This document shows, piece by piece, positions 55,137-64,000 of a stretch of DNA of 64,000 nt (the stretch's first letter is position 1; each line of letters begins with the position of its first letter). The stretch spans positions 248,001-312,000 of the forward strand of contig NZ_VWXX01000002.1 in the NCBI RefSeq assembly GCF_008632335.1. The letters run 5' to 3'. This DNA comes from Thiohalocapsa marina. GTDB taxonomy: Bacteria; Pseudomonadota; Gammaproteobacteria; Chromatiales; Chromatiaceae. The translations under genes were made by a program, and so were the position numbers. A model generated the notes under the pieces. It had not been told where the DNA came from. It did not search any database and saw nothing but the letters and a program-made list of their open reading frames with translations.

Positions 55137-55751
55137 ATGATCAAGCTCAGGACCTACGTCTATATCGACTCCCTCCAGCCGCAATTGGCGGAGTACATGG
55201 CCACCGTGTCGCAAGGGTTTCTCACCGTGCCCGGTGACGCCTGTCTATGGGTGGAGGTCTCCCCGGGCATGGCCGTGCACCGGCTCACCGACATCGCACT
55301 CAAGGCCACCCGCGTGCGCCTGACCCAACAGGTCGTGGAGCGCGCCTACGGCTCCATGGTGATCCACCACCGCGACCAGAGCGACGTGCGCGAGGCCGGC
55401 CATGTGCTGCTCTCGCACCTGGGCGCCCGCCAGGACGATCGCGAGCCCTGCCGCATCGCCTGGCAAGAGATCGTCCGCGCCATGACCCCGGACCACACCG
55501 TGCTGATCAACCGCCAGAATCGGCGCGGCTCCATGATCCTGCCCGGGCAGAGCATGTTCATCCTCGAGACCGAGCCCGCCGGCTACATCATCTACGCCGC
55601 CAACCAGGCCGAGAAGGCCGCCAACATCACCCTGATCGAGGTGCGGGCCGTGGGCGCGTTCGGGCGGCTGATCCTGTCCGGCAGCGAGGCCGACGTCGAC
55701 GAGGCCGCCGCCGCCGCCATCGCCGCCGTGCAGCGCCCTTCCGGCACCTGA
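55137..55751 (+). CDS. csoS1D: Tandem-domain carboxysome shell protein CsoS1D
   Basis: The 204-residue product has two BMC domains in tandem (about 5-100 and 105-200): [20 protein letters not shown] and [20 protein letters not shown] in the first, and [20 protein letters not shown] with [20 protein letters not shown] in the second. This is CsoS1D, a pseudohexamer whose large gated pore is thought to pass RuBP and 3-PGA. It is transcribed away from cbbL rather than within the cso operon. Confidence 0.93.
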   Translation: MIKLRTYVYIDSLQPQLAEYMATVSQGFLTVPGDACLWVEVSPGMAVHRLTDIALKATRVRLTQQVVERAYGSMVIHHRDQSDVREAGHVLLSHLGARQDDREPCRIAWQEIVRAMTPDHTVLINRQNRRGSMILPGQSMFILETEPAGYIIYAANQAEKAANITLIEVRAVGAFGRLILSGSEADVDEAAAAAIAAVQRPSGT

Positions 55752-55779
55752 CCCAAGACCTGACCCAAGACCTGACCCA
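55746..55779. repeat. Short 12-base tandem repeat at the csoS1D stop
   Basis: ACCTGACCCAAG is repeated almost three times, beginning at the csoS1D stop codon and filling most of the 40-base gap to the Nudix gene. Similar GTGACCCAAGACC occurs at the rdgC stop (36449). Confidence 0.8.
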
Positions 55780-55791
55780 TAGTCCCCGGCC

Positions 55792-56352
55792 ATGCACCGC
55801 AAAGAACTGCTGCAACTGCTGGACCGCCACCAGACCCGCTTCATGGAAGAGGCGTCCCACGTCGGCCGCACCCGGGCCTTCGTGCTCGCGCACCCCGACT
55901 GCTTCCACTGCGACCTCTGGCCCGGCCACGTGACCGGCTCCGCCTGGGTGGTCAGCCCCGACCGCCGCCGCGTGCTGCTGCTGCACCACCGCAAGCACGA
56001 TCGCTGGTTCCAGCCCGGCGGCCACGCCGACGGCGACGCCGACATCCTGCGGGTGGCCCTGCGCGAGACCTCCGAAGAGACCGGGCTCGATCCCAGCCAC
56101 ATCCGCCTTGTCAGCACCGAGCTGTTCGACGTCGACCGCCACATCATCCCTGCCAGCCAACGCGGTCCCCGCCACGAGCACTACGACATCCGCTTCCTGG
56201 TGGAGATGGACGACGACCTCCCCATCCCCGGCAACGACGAATCCCACGACATCCTCTGGGTGCCGCTGGAAGAGGTCGCTCGCTTCAATAACAACCGCTC
56301 CACCCACCGCATGGTGGAGAAGACCCGCCTGCTGGCCCGTTACAGCCGGTAA
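55792..56352 (+). CDS. Nudix hydrolase beside the carboxysome genes
   Basis: The 186-residue product has a Nudix fold with box GGHADGDADILRVALRETSEE-TGL. The first glutamate of the consensus is replaced (position 6 of the box is Ala), but the REtsEEtG core is intact, as in a common subgroup. Nudix enzymes hydrolyse nucleoside-diphosphate derivatives. It follows csoS1D by 40 bases and is likely cotranscribed, so it could act on a Calvin-cycle or nucleotide by-product; the substrate is unknown. Confidence 0.85.
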   Translation: MHRKELLQLLDRHQTRFMEEASHVGRTRAFVLAHPDCFHCDLWPGHVTGSAWVVSPDRRRVLLLHHRKHDRWFQPGGHADGDADILRVALRETSEETGLDPSHIRLVSTELFDVDRHIIPASQRGPRHEHYDIRFLVEMDDDLPIPGNDESHDILWVPLEEVARFNNNRSTHRMVEKTRLLARYSR

Positions 56353-56774
56353 GGTGCCGCCCGCGAACACCCTCGCGACGACCGCTCCGAGCGCGTTGGT
56401 GGCGCTATTGCATCAGATATTGCCCATTTGTAGCAAAAAGGCGACGCGATTGTCGGGGTTGTCACAAAAAAGCGTCAATTTGCGTCGTCGCCCCCACGAG
56501 GCCTTGCCGGACAAGGGCTGATCTGTTCAAACGAATGTTCGATTCACCCTTGTCAAGTCCCTTTTTCGGGCTTACAATACTTACAAGAGTCGCGCATGTA
56601 CCGCCAACGCCACATGCGCGGTTTCGATCTCCGGGAAAACCCCAGTCGGGCGTTTCAGTCGAGTCAGGCGGCGCATCCAACACGGATCGTCATCAGCGCC
56701 GCCAGCGTCTGCCAACCACCACCGGCGAGGTCGACACGGGCAACAGGGCACAGCAGCACACCACGAGAAAGATC
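56353..56774. other. Gap with a strong promoter and leader hairpin
   Basis: No gene is supportable in this stretch. It contains the promoter at 56550-56578, a perfect hairpin (CGCGCATGT at 56591-56599 and ACATGCGCG at 56612-56620) placed where the transcript would begin, and about 150 further bases before the next start. Confidence 0.6.
56550..56578 (+). promoter_or_regulatory. Near-consensus sigma70 promoter
   Basis: TTGTCA (56550-56555) and TACAAT (56573-56578) are separated by exactly 17 bases. The predicted start near 56585 lies just before the hairpin at 56591-56620, giving a leader of about 190 bases to the next gene. Confidence 0.8.
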
Positions 56775-57029
56775 ATGTTTGACCAGAGCGAGAACGTCAT
56801 TCGCTACAAATGGGACCCCTGGACAGGGTCAGGCTACAGGCTTCGCTACGACGCCGCGGATCGCATGCACAGCTACCGCGTTGAGGACTGGAACAACCAC
56901 GTCGTCGTCGACGACTACGGTTGTGCCGATATCGACGAAGCCCTGATGGTGCTGAATCGCTTCTTCAATATCGACGCCGCTCAGGAACGCACCCGCATCG
57001 CCAACTGGATGCCGGGTCGCGCCCACTGA
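56775..57029 (+). CDS. Small protein of unknown function (84 residues)
   Basis: The product starts MFDQSENVIRYKWDPWTGSG and is acidic and aromatic-rich (several Trp, Tyr, Asp), with AADRMHSYRVEDWNNHVVVD and a C-terminal helix IDEALMVLNRFF. No family is recognised. GAGAAAG lies 5 bases before the ATG. It is the only gene behind the strong promoter at 56550 and is followed by the repeat island, so it is probably expressed alone. Confidence 0.65.
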   Translation: MFDQSENVIRYKWDPWTGSGYRLRYDAADRMHSYRVEDWNNHVVVDDYGCADIDEALMVLNRFFNIDAAQERTRIANWMPGRAH

Positions 57030-57207
57030 GTCGCCGCACTTCGGGGGGGCATCGCCGGCCACCCCGCCCCAGGCCCGTCAAAGGCCTGATCGCCCGGGCA
57101 CCCGCGAGGTTGCCCGGGCAACTCCTCCCAGCCCCTTCCAGGCCCCGTCCGGGCGCAATCCAGAGACACGTCGCCAAGACGCTGGGCCGTTTCCGTTGCA
57201 GCGGCAT

Positions 57208-57246
57208 ACCATCCCTGGCAATGGATTCCGGCATCCTGCCGAAATG
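57208..57246. repeat. R5 half-element, reversed
   Basis: CCCTGGCAATGGATTCCGGC followed by ATCCTGCCGAAATGACG is the reverse complement of the first R5 half-element at 21768-21805. Confidence 0.75.
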
Positions 57247-57261
57247 ACGGATGTCTTGTCG

Positions 57262-57353
57262 GCTGGTGGAAACGCTTCGCTTATTCCACCCTACGGCTAC
57301 GGCTACGGCGTATGAAGAGATCGGTGCGCTGACGGCGAAGGCGCAAGCCCAGC
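57262..57353. repeat. Direct repeat flanking R2 copy 3, left copy
   Basis: It begins GCTGGTGGAAACGCTTCGCT and runs to GGCGCAAGCCC. The right copy at 57546-57631 matches over about 85 bases except for one extra GGCTAC unit and a few substitutions. The first 30 bases are a diverged R3 hairpin. Confidence 0.85.
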
Positions 57354-57376
57354 CGTCAGCCAACACAGCCGAAGTT

Positions 57377-57490
57377 GTGGCGGGGGTTGGGTGGCCGTCA
57401 GCGGGGGTCTCGACCGCATGGATGCGGTCGTGAAGCCTCCAGGGACGGATTCACGGCGTCCCCCGCAGGCGGCTACCCAAGCCCCGCCAC
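57377..57490. repeat. Cruciform repeat family R2, copy 3
   Basis: Imperfect arms of about 30 bases (GTGGCGGGGGTTGGGTGGCC at 57377-57396, complement near 57461-57490) enclose the conserved core with inner hairpin CGACCGCA/TGCGGTCG, a compensated change from CGATCGCA/TGCGATCG in the other copies. Confidence 0.9.
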
Positions 57491-57545
57491 GCGCAATCCC
57501 CGGACGCCTGAAAATCCCCTGCGAACACACCAGGGCGCCGCAAAA

Positions 57546-57631
57546 GCTGGTGGAAACGCTTCGCTTATTCCACCCTACGGCTATGGTGTATGAAGAGATC
57601 GGTGCGTTGACCGCGAAGGCGCAAGCCCCGC
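57546..57631. repeat. Direct repeat flanking R2 copy 3, right copy
   Basis: It is the second copy of the 85-base sequence at 57262-57353 and again starts with the diverged R3 hairpin GGTGGAAACGCTTCGCTTAT. The two copies bracket the R2 cruciform. Confidence 0.85.
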
Positions 57632-57724
57632 TACGGGCAACCCTCTGGAACGCCGAAAAATCCCCTCACGAACAGCCCGAAGGCCAAGCAACCCAAGGAT
57701 CGCGCAAACACTGGCCCAGCAGCC

Positions 57725-59023
57725 TCAGGTGCCGCGCAACAAGACCTCCAGATCACGATCCCGCATCCCCAGCAGATACAGGATCCCGTCCAGCCCCACC
57801 GTCGTGATCGCATGCCGAGCCTGCTCCTTAACCAGCGGCTTCGCATGAAACGCAATGCCCAGCCCCGCGATCGACAGCATGGGCAGATCATTCGCCCCGT
57901 CACCCACCGCAATCACCTGCTCCAACCGGATCCCCTCACGTACCGCCAGCTCCCGCAACAGCTCCGCCTTGCGCGCGCCGTCGACAATGGGGCCGGAAAC
58001 CTTGCCCGTGAGCCTCCCGTCCTCGAACTCCAGCCGGTTTGCATACACATAATCGATACCCAGTCGCCGCTGCAAATGCTCAGCAAAATAGGTGAATCCA
58101 CCCGACAGAATCGCAATCCGATAGCCCAGCTGCTTCAGACTGCGGATCAGCCGCTCCGCCCCCTCCGTGATCGGCAGCCGCTGCGCAATCCCCTCCAGCA
58201 CCGACTCCTCCAGCCCCTCCAGCAACGCCATGCGGCGGCGGAAACTCTCACTGAAATCCAGCTCCCCGCACATCGCCGACTCCGTGATGGCCGCCACCTG
58301 CGCCCCCACGCCCGCCGCCGCCGCCAGTTCATCGATCACCTCCGTCTGGATCAGCGTCGAATCCATGTCGAAACACACCAGCCGCCGGTTGCGACGGAAG
58401 ATGTCATCCTCCTGGATCGCAATATCCACATCCAGCCCCTGCCCCAGACGCAGAAAACTCGCATGTAACGCACTGATGTCCGTCACTTGACCGCGCAACC
58501 ACAACTGGATGCTCGCATGCTGCTCCCGCCGCCCGCGGCCCGAGCCTGCCGCGCCTGCACCGGCATCCGCATCAGCACCAGCTCCGCGATCAACACCCTC
58601 ATCCACCCGCCGCGACACCCGCCCAGATAGCCGCGTGATCTGCTCGATGTTCAGCCCGAACCGCGCCACCACCTCCGACACCCGCGCGATATGCTCCGCG
58701 CGGATCTCCCGGCCCAGCAGCGTCACGATATGCCGCGCCTGGCCCTGCTCGCGCACCCAGTCCTCATAGGCCTCCGCTGCAATCGGCGTAAAGCGCAGAT
58801 CCAGCCCCAGCTCATGGGCGCTGAACAACAGCTCGCGGAACACAGGGCAGCCCGCCGCCCCCTCCGGCAACTCCACCAGCAGCCCCAGGGCCAGGGTGTT
58901 GTGGATCACCGACTGACCGATGTCCAGAATGGTGACGTCATAGCGCCCGAGCACCTCGGTCAGCGCCATGGTGATACCCGGCCGGTCGCGGCCGGAGATG
59001 TCGATCAGAACGATTTCGCGCAT
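57725..59023 (-). CDS. serB: Phosphoserine phosphatase SerB with N-terminal ACT domains
   Basis: The 432-residue product has two ACT-like domains (about 1-75 and 85-190) and a HAD phosphatase domain (about 215-430) with VCFDMDSTLIQTEVIDELAA, LSGGFTYFAEHL and VGDGANDLPML. It makes serine from phosphoserine. Within the second ACT domain lies a low-complexity insert of about 28 residues (DEGVDRGAGADADAGAGAAG). The ATG at 59023 starts the family N-terminus MREIVLIDISGRDRPGI. Confidence 0.94.
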   Translation of the reverse strand: MREIVLIDISGRDRPGITMALTEVLGRYDVTILDIGQSVIHNTLALGLLVELPEGAAGCPVFRELLFSAHELGLDLRFTPIAAEAYEDWVREQGQARHIVTLLGREIRAEHIARVSEVVARFGLNIEQITRLSGRVSRRVDEGVDRGAGADADAGAGAAGSGRGRREQHASIQLWLRGQVTDISALHASFLRLGQGLDVDIAIQEDDIFRRNRRLVCFDMDSTLIQTEVIDELAAAAGVGAQVAAITESAMCGELDFSESFRRRMALLEGLEESVLEGIAQRLPITEGAERLIRSLKQLGYRIAILSGGFTYFAEHLQRRLGIDYVYANRLEFEDGRLTGKVSGPIVDGARKAELLRELAVREGIRLEQVIAVGDGANDLPMLSIAGLGIAFHAKPLVKEQARHAITTVGLDGILYLLGMRDRDLEVLLRGT

Positions 59024-59234
59024 CGTGCATCCCGTTTGCAGCGGTGGATGATGTGCGCATTGGACACGCCGAAGCCTCTTTGCGCAATGCCGGTCTGACC
59101 CCACATTCCACGGCGGACTATTGCCAACGTCCGCCTGCCGGTCTGACAATGCCGACTTCCGGCTTGCCAAATCCCGATCGCCAGATACCCGGCCGCCCGA
59201 CACCCGACTAGACCGACACCCGATAGACCGACTC

Positions 59235-62093
59235 ATGCACAGCAGCCTGCCATTGATGGTCTCGCTCCCGTTCGTCGGCGCACTGCTGGCCGCCTGGTCC
59301 GGTACCCAGGGACGCCTGTGGTCCGCCTGGGTGTCCGGCGGCGTCGCGCTGGCCAGCCTCGGCCTGCTGTTCGGCCCGGCCCTGGCCGTGATGCAGGGCG
59401 AGACCCTGCTGTGGCAGGCCACCTGGGTGCCGCAGATCGGGCTCGACCTGGGCTTCCGGCTGGACGGCCTGTCGCTGCTGTTCGCGCTGATGATCCTGGG
59501 CATCGGCCTGCTGGTCGTGCTCTACGCCCGTTATTACCTGGCGGACCAGGATCCCATGGGCCGCTTCTACGCCTATCTGATGTTGTTCATGGGCGCCATG
59601 CTCGGGCTGGTGACGTCCGAGAACCTGATCCAGATGGCCATCTTCTGGGAACTGACCAGCATCACCTCCTTCCTGCTGGTCAGCTACTGGCGCCACCGCA
59701 GCGAGGCGCGCCAGGGCGCCCGCATGGCCCTGGCCATCACCGGCGCCGGCGGCCTTGCGCTGCTGGGTGGCCTGCTGCTGCTGGGCCAGATCGTCGGCAG
59801 CTACCAGCTGTCTGACGTGCTGGCCGCCGCCGACAGCATCAAGGCCAGTCCGCTCTACTTGCCGGCGCTGCTGCTGATCCTGCTGGGCGTGTTCACCAAG
59901 TCCGCCCAGTTCCCGTTCCACTTCTGGCTGCCCCACGCCATGGCGGCGCCGACCCCGGTCAGCGCCTATCTGCACTCTGCCACCATGGTCAAGGCCGGCG
60001 TGTTTCTGCTGGCACGGCTGTTTCCGGCCCTGTCCGACACCGCCGCCTGGACCTGGATCGTGGCGCCGGTGGGGCTCGCCACCCTGGTGCTCGGCGCCTA
60101 CACCGCCCTGTTCAAGCACGACCTCAAGGGCCTGCTGGCCTACTCCACCATCAGCCACCTGGGGCTCATCACCCTGCTGTTCGGCATCGGCACCCCGCTG
60201 GCGGCGGTGGCGGCGGTGTTCCACATCATGAACCATGCCACCTTCAAGGCCTCGCTGTTCATGGCCGCCGGCATCATCGACCACGAGGCCGGCACGCGCG
60301 ACATGCGCCGCCTGTCCGGCCTGTGGCACTACATGCCCTACACCGGACTGCTGGCCATGGTGGCGGCGGCGGCCATGGCCGGCGTCCCGCTACTCAATGG
60401 CTTCCTGTCCAAGGAGATGTTCTTCGAGAAGACCGTCTTCATGGCCGAGCTGACGGATAGCGCCTGGCTGCTGCCGGTGTTCGCCACCCTGGCCGGCGCC
60501 TTCGCGGTGGCCTATTCGCTGCGCTTCATCCACGACGTCTTCTTCGGCGGCGCGCCCACCGAACTGCCGCGCATCCCCCACGAGCCCACCCGCTGGATGA
60601 AGGTGCCGGTGGAGATCCTGGTGGTGATCTGCGTGGCCGTGGGCATCCTGCCGGGGCTCACCTTCGGGCCGCTGCTCTACCTGGCCGCTGGCGCCACGCT
60701 GCAGGGTCCGCTACCAGAGTTCAGCCTGTCGGTGTGGCACGGCTTCACCCCGGCGCTGGGCATGAGCGTGCTGGCGCTGCTGGGCGGCGTGGCCATCTAC
60801 GCCGTGCGCCGGCCGCTATTCCGGCTGCACGAGCAGAGCTTCGGGCGATTCGACGCGCGCGCGCTGTTCATCGCGCTGGAATCGGCCCTGCTGGGGTTGG
60901 CCGCCTGGCTGGACCAGCGGCTGCACCGGCCGTCGCTGCAGCGGATGCTGGCGGTGATCCTGCTGGCGGCGGTGGCCGTGGTGGTCGCCGGGCTCTGGCC
61001 CAGCCTCCGGGACGGCACCCTGAGCGGTCCGCTGCCGCTGACGCCGCCGGACCCGGTCAGCATCGCCGCCATGCTCTGCCTGGTGGTGGGGGCCGTGGGC
61101 ACCGTGGTGCTGCACCGCGAGCGCTGGACCGCACTGGTCATGCTCAGCGTGGTGGGGCTGATCGTGGCGCTGGCCTTCGTCAAGCTCTCCGCGCCGGACC
61201 TGGCCCTGACGCAACTGTCGGTCGAGATGGTGACCATCGTGCTGTTGCTGCTGGCGCTGTACTTTTTGCCCAAGCACACGCCCAGAGAATCATCGCTGCC
61301 GCGCCGGCTGCGTGATCTGACCCTGGCCGGCGCCGTCGGCCTCACCGCGGCGGCGCTGGTCTGGGCGGTACTGACGCGGCCCTACCAGAGCATCGCCGGC
61401 TGGTTCCTGGACAACAGCGTGCCCGGCGGTGGCGGCACCAACGTGGTCAACGTGATCCTGGTGGACTTCCGCGGCTTCGACACCCTGGGCGAGATCACCG
61501 TGCTGGCCATCGCCGCGGTGGGCATCTACATGCTGCTGCAGGGTCTGCGGCTGGATGCCCCCCGCGCCGACGCCCAGGGCCGCCCCTGGAGCTGGGACAC
61601 GCATCCGCTGATCCTGGCTACCTTTGCCCGACTGCTGTTGCCGCTGGCGCTGCTGGTGGCGGTGTTCATCCTGCTGCGCGGGCACAACCTGCCCGGCGGC
61701 GGCTTCATCGCCGGGCTGGTGGTGGCGGTGGCGCTGGTGATGCAGTACCTGGCCAACGGCATCACCTGGACGCGGCCGCGCATCTCCGGTCAGCTGCATC
61801 CGCTCATCGGCATCGGCCTGCTGCTATCCACCGCCACCGGGCTGGGCAGCTGGTACTTCGACCGGCCGTTCCTGACCTCTGCCCACGGTCACTTCCATCT
61901 GCCGCTGATCGGCGACCTGGAACTGGCCACCGCGATGCTGTTCGACCTGGGTGTGCTCATGGTGGTGGTGGGTATCACGCTGGTGATCCTGATCCGGCTG
62001 GGCGAGCTGGACGCGCTGGAATACCCGCCTGCCCGTGGCCGGCGCCGGGTGATGGCGGCGCGGGCCCAGCTGCGCCGCGGAGGAGGGCACTGA
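59235..62093 (+). CDS. mrpA: Na+/H+ antiporter subunit A with fused subunit B (MrpA/MrpB)
   Basis: The 952-residue product has about 20 membrane helices. The first 500 residues are an NADH dehydrogenase-type proton channel ([38 protein letters not shown] with buried Lys/His, [19 protein letters not shown]). Residues about 640-720 are a DUF4040-like linker and about 780-940 an MrpB domain ([36 protein letters not shown]). It exchanges Na+ for H+ as part of the Mrp complex, which suits salt-rich or alkaline habitats. It overlaps mrpC by one base. Confidence 0.93.
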   Translation: MHSSLPLMVSLPFVGALLAAWSGTQGRLWSAWVSGGVALASLGLLFGPALAVMQGETLLWQATWVPQIGLDLGFRLDGLSLLFALMILGIGLLVVLYARYYLADQDPMGRFYAYLMLFMGAMLGLVTSENLIQMAIFWELTSITSFLLVSYWRHRSEARQGARMALAITGAGGLALLGGLLLLGQIVGSYQLSDVLAAADSIKASPLYLPALLLILLGVFTKSAQFPFHFWLPHAMAAPTPVSAYLHSATMVKAGVFLLARLFPALSDTAAWTWIVAPVGLATLVLGAYTALFKHDLKGLLAYSTISHLGLITLLFGIGTPLAAVAAVFHIMNHATFKASLFMAAGIIDHEAGTRDMRRLSGLWHYMPYTGLLAMVAAAAMAGVPLLNGFLSKEMFFEKTVFMAELTDSAWLLPVFATLAGAFAVAYSLRFIHDVFFGGAPTELPRIPHEPTRWMKVPVEILVVICVAVGILPGLTFGPLLYLAAGATLQGPLPEFSLSVWHGFTPALGMSVLALLGGVAIYAVRRPLFRLHEQSFGRFDARALFIALESALLGLAAWLDQRLHRPSLQRMLAVILLAAVAVVVAGLWPSLRDGTLSGPLPLTPPDPVSIAAMLCLVVGAVGTVVLHRERWTALVMLSVVGLIVALAFVKLSAPDLALTQLSVEMVTIVLLLLALYFLPKHTPRESSLPRRLRDLTLAGAVGLTAAALVWAVLTRPYQSIAGWFLDNSVPGGGGTNVVNVILVDFRGFDTLGEITVLAIAAVGIYMLLQGLRLDAPRADAQGRPWSWDTHPLILATFARLLLPLALLVAVFILLRGHNLPGGGFIAGLVVAVALVMQYLANGITWTRPRISGQLHPLIGIGLLLSTATGLGSWYFDRPFLTSAHGHFHLPLIGDLELATAMLFDLGVLMVVVGITLVILIRLGELDALEYPPARGRRRVMAARAQLRRGGGH

Positions 62094-62416
62094 TGGAGGC
62101 CCTGATCGCCATCGCCATCGGCGTGCTGACCACCTGCGGCGTCTACCTGCTGTTGCGCGCACGCACCTTCCCGGTGGTGCTCGGCCTCACGCTGCTGTCC
62201 TACGGTGTGAACCTGTTCCTGTTCGCCATGGGGCGTCTCACCGTCGGTGCGCCGGCCATCATCGAGCCGGCGCGCGCGGCCTACACCGATCCGTTGCCCC
62301 AGGCGCTGGTGCTGACCGCCATCGTCATCGGCTTCGGCATGACCGCGTTCGTGGTGGTGCTGGCCCTGCGCGCCCGGGCCGATCTGGGCACCGACCACGT
62401 GGACGGCGACCAATGA
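62093..62416 (+). CDS. mrpC: Na+/H+ antiporter subunit C (MrpC)
   Basis: The 107-residue product has three helices and the NuoK-like signature GVYLLLRARTFPVVLGLTLLSYGVNL with PLPQALVLTAIVIGFGMTAF. It overlaps mrpA by one base and mrpD by four, so the operon is tightly coupled. Confidence 0.95.
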   Translation: MEALIAIAIGVLTTCGVYLLLRARTFPVVLGLTLLSYGVNLFLFAMGRLTVGAPAIIEPARAAYTDPLPQALVLTAIVIGFGMTAFVVVLALRARADLGTDHVDGDQ

Positions 62417-63996
62417 CCCAGCTGCTGCAACAACATCTGGTCATTGCGCCGCTGCTGGTGCCGCTGCTGGGCGGCATCCTGCTGCTGCTGATGCGCGGCA
62501 GCGCCACGCCGTTGCGCCGGCTGGTGAGCATGCTGTCGGTGCAGCTGCTGTTCGGCGTCGCGCTGTTGTTGCTGCTGACGGTGTCCGACGGCCGCACCCT
62601 GGTGTATGCGCTGGGCGGCTGGCCCGCGCCCTTCGGCATCGTGCTGGTGGCGGACCGCCTGGCCGCCATGCTGGTGCTGCTGACCGCGCTGTTGGCCCTG
62701 TTTGCGATGATGCATGCCATCCAGGGCAGCGACCGCAGCGGGCGACAGTTCCATGTACTGTTCCAGTTCCAGCTGCTGGGGCTGAACGGCGCCTTCCTCA
62801 CTGGCGACCTGTTCAACCTGTTCGTGTTCTTCGAGGTGCTGCTCATCGCTTCCTACGGCCTGCTGCTGCACGGCGGCGGCCCGGATCGCAGCCGCGCCGG
62901 GCTGCACTATGTGGTGGTCAACCTGGTGGGGTCGAGCCTGTTCCTGTTCGCCGTGGGCACCCTGTACGGCGTGCTCGGCACCCTGAACATGGCGGACATG
63001 GCCGTGCGCGTGGCGGCGCTGCCGCCGGCGGACCGTGCGCTGGTGCAGGCCGCCGGGCTGCTGCTGTGCCTGGTGTTTGCGCTCAAGGCCGCGCTGGCGC
63101 CGCTGCATCTGTGGCTGCCGCGGGCCTATGCCGCGGCCGGGCCGGCGGCCGCCGCCATCTTTGCCGTCATGACCAAGGTGGGCGCCTATGCCCTGGTGCG
63201 GGTGTCGACGCTGATCTTCGGCCCCGGCGGCGAGCTGGACGGCCTGGTGGAGCCCTGGCTGCTTAGCCTGGGCCTGGTCACCATCGTCGTCGGCAGCATC
63301 GGCGTGCTGGCCAGCCGGCAGCTCGGGCTGCTGGTGTCGCACCTGGTGGTGGTGTCTGCGGGCACGCTGCTCACCGCCTTCGGCATCGGCGGCGCCGCCG
63401 CAGTGTCGGCGGGCCTGTACTATCTGCTGCATTCCACGCTGGTGGCCGCGGCGTTGTTCCTGCTGACTGACAACGTCGCCGCCGCCCGCGGCCGCTGCGC
63501 CGACCGCATTGCCGCCGGGCCGCTGCTGCCGGCGGCCAACCTGCTGGGCGGGTTGTTCCTGGTGCTGGCGGTGGCGGTGGTGGGGCTGCCGCCGCTGTCC
63601 GGCTTCCTGGGAAAGGTGATGGTGTTGCAGGCCGGCCTGTCCAGCCCCTGGATGCCGTGGATCCTTGCCGTGGTGCTGGTCAGCAGCCTGCTGACCCTGG
63701 TGGCCGTGACCCGCGCCGGCAGCGCCCTGTTCTTCAAGACCGACCCCGACGCCGGCAGCGCCACCTTGCCGAACATGGCAGACCTGGTGCCGGTGATGGC
63801 CCTGGGTGGGCTGGGCATCCTGCTGGTGATCTATGCCGGGCCGGTGTATGCCTTTGTGGCCGCTACCGCGGCACAACTGCTGGATCCCGCGGCCTATGTC
63901 GGCGCCGTGCTGGGCGCCGCGCCGGATGCTGTGCCGGTTGTGGCGCCGGATATGGCGCAAGGTGCCGTTGCCACGCCGGAGGTGAACCTGCCGTGA
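62413..63996 (+). CDS. mrpD: Na+/H+ antiporter subunit D (MrpD)
   Basis: The 527-residue product is a NuoL/M/N-type channel with about 14 helices: LTGDLFNLFVFFEVLLIASY, FALKAALAPLHLWLPRAYAA with the essential Lys/His, and LPPLSGFLGKVMVLQ. Its ATG overlaps the mrpC stop as ATGA. A GTG at 63993 overlaps its own stop and is probably the start of mrpE, which continues beyond the window. A Pro/Val/Ala tail ends the product. Confidence 0.95.
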   Translation: MTQLLQQHLVIAPLLVPLLGGILLLLMRGSATPLRRLVSMLSVQLLFGVALLLLLTVSDGRTLVYALGGWPAPFGIVLVADRLAAMLVLLTALLALFAMMHAIQGSDRSGRQFHVLFQFQLLGLNGAFLTGDLFNLFVFFEVLLIASYGLLLHGGGPDRSRAGLHYVVVNLVGSSLFLFAVGTLYGVLGTLNMADMAVRVAALPPADRALVQAAGLLLCLVFALKAALAPLHLWLPRAYAAAGPAAAAIFAVMTKVGAYALVRVSTLIFGPGGELDGLVEPWLLSLGLVTIVVGSIGVLASRQLGLLVSHLVVVSAGTLLTAFGIGGAAAVSAGLYYLLHSTLVAAALFLLTDNVAAARGRCADRIAAGPLLPAANLLGGLFLVLAVAVVGLPPLSGFLGKVMVLQAGLSSPWMPWILAVVLVSSLLTLVAVTRAGSALFFKTDPDAGSATLPNMADLVPVMALGGLGILLVIYAGPVYAFVAATAAQLLDPAAYVGAVLGAAPDAVPVVAPDMAQGAVATPEVNLP

Positions 63997-64000
63997 CACG

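Noticed and set aside
56440-56495. Rho-independent terminator after the Nudix gene
   Set aside because: The arms GGCGACGC and GCGTCGTCGCC are separated by a loop of about 35 bases and no U-run follows, so the evidence is too weak.

Overview
The window is a GC-rich stretch of a gammaproteobacterial chromosome. It most likely comes from a halophilic or marine sulfur-oxidising autotroph of the Chromatiales, probably a purple sulfur bacterium of the Chromatiaceae. The evidence is a dsrN-dsrR-dsrS set (sulfur-globule oxidation accessory genes), a complete form IA RubisCO/alpha-carboxysome operon, genes for both ubiquinone and menaquinone synthesis, a zapA-6S RNA-fau cluster of gammaproteobacterial type, and an Mrp-type Na+/H+ antiporter operon. 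The assignment is inferred from gene content; no 16S or marker phylogeny was possible. No bacteriochlorophyll or reaction-centre gene lies in the window, so phototrophy itself is not shown.

Bases 1-9000 hold an AsmA-type envelope protein (cut by the window edge), a DUF2007 protein, tRNA-Gly(CCC), the Fe-S carrier apbC/mrp, and the ubiquinone cluster DUF971-ubiE-ubiJ-ubiB, followed by a DUF4160/DUF2442 pair and an NTF2-like protein. Bases 9270-14221 hold a polyamine-type ABC transporter in which permease C and the substrate-binding protein are one polypeptide; beside it is a sugar-type binding-protein gene broken by nonsense codons. Then come rpiA, ilvA, fau, 6S RNA, zapA and a zapB-like gene, and a secreted rhodanese.

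Bases 18731-26554 are the menaquinone block menF-menD-[repeats]-menB-menA-menC plus an alpha/beta hydrolase; menE is not in the window. Bases 26700-28200 are a SOUL haem-binding gene and a dense island of repeats. Then rapA, ubiX, and the dsrNRS trio away from the dsr core genes, a terminator, a small exported protein with a near-consensus promoter, rdgC, a histidine-kinase remnant, a P-loop ATPase, metA and two c-di-GMP enzymes.

Bases 42675-56352 form the carbon-concentrating region. On the minus strand, in transcription order, are cbbL, cbbS, csoS2, csoSCA, csoS4A, csoS4B, two csoS1 copies, the RubisCO assembly factor acRAF, an mcdB-like gene, cbbR, an AhpD-like gene and a SulP anion transporter (a plausible bicarbonate importer). 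The tandem-domain shell gene csoS1D and a Nudix gene are transcribed divergently from cbbL. The last 8 kb hold an unknown small gene behind a strong promoter and hairpin, a repeat island, serB, and mrpA(B)-mrpC-mrpD running off the end.

A striking non-coding property is the number of dispersed hairpin repeats. At least five families recur in intergenic gaps, and in two of them the stem arms differ between copies but stay self-complementary.
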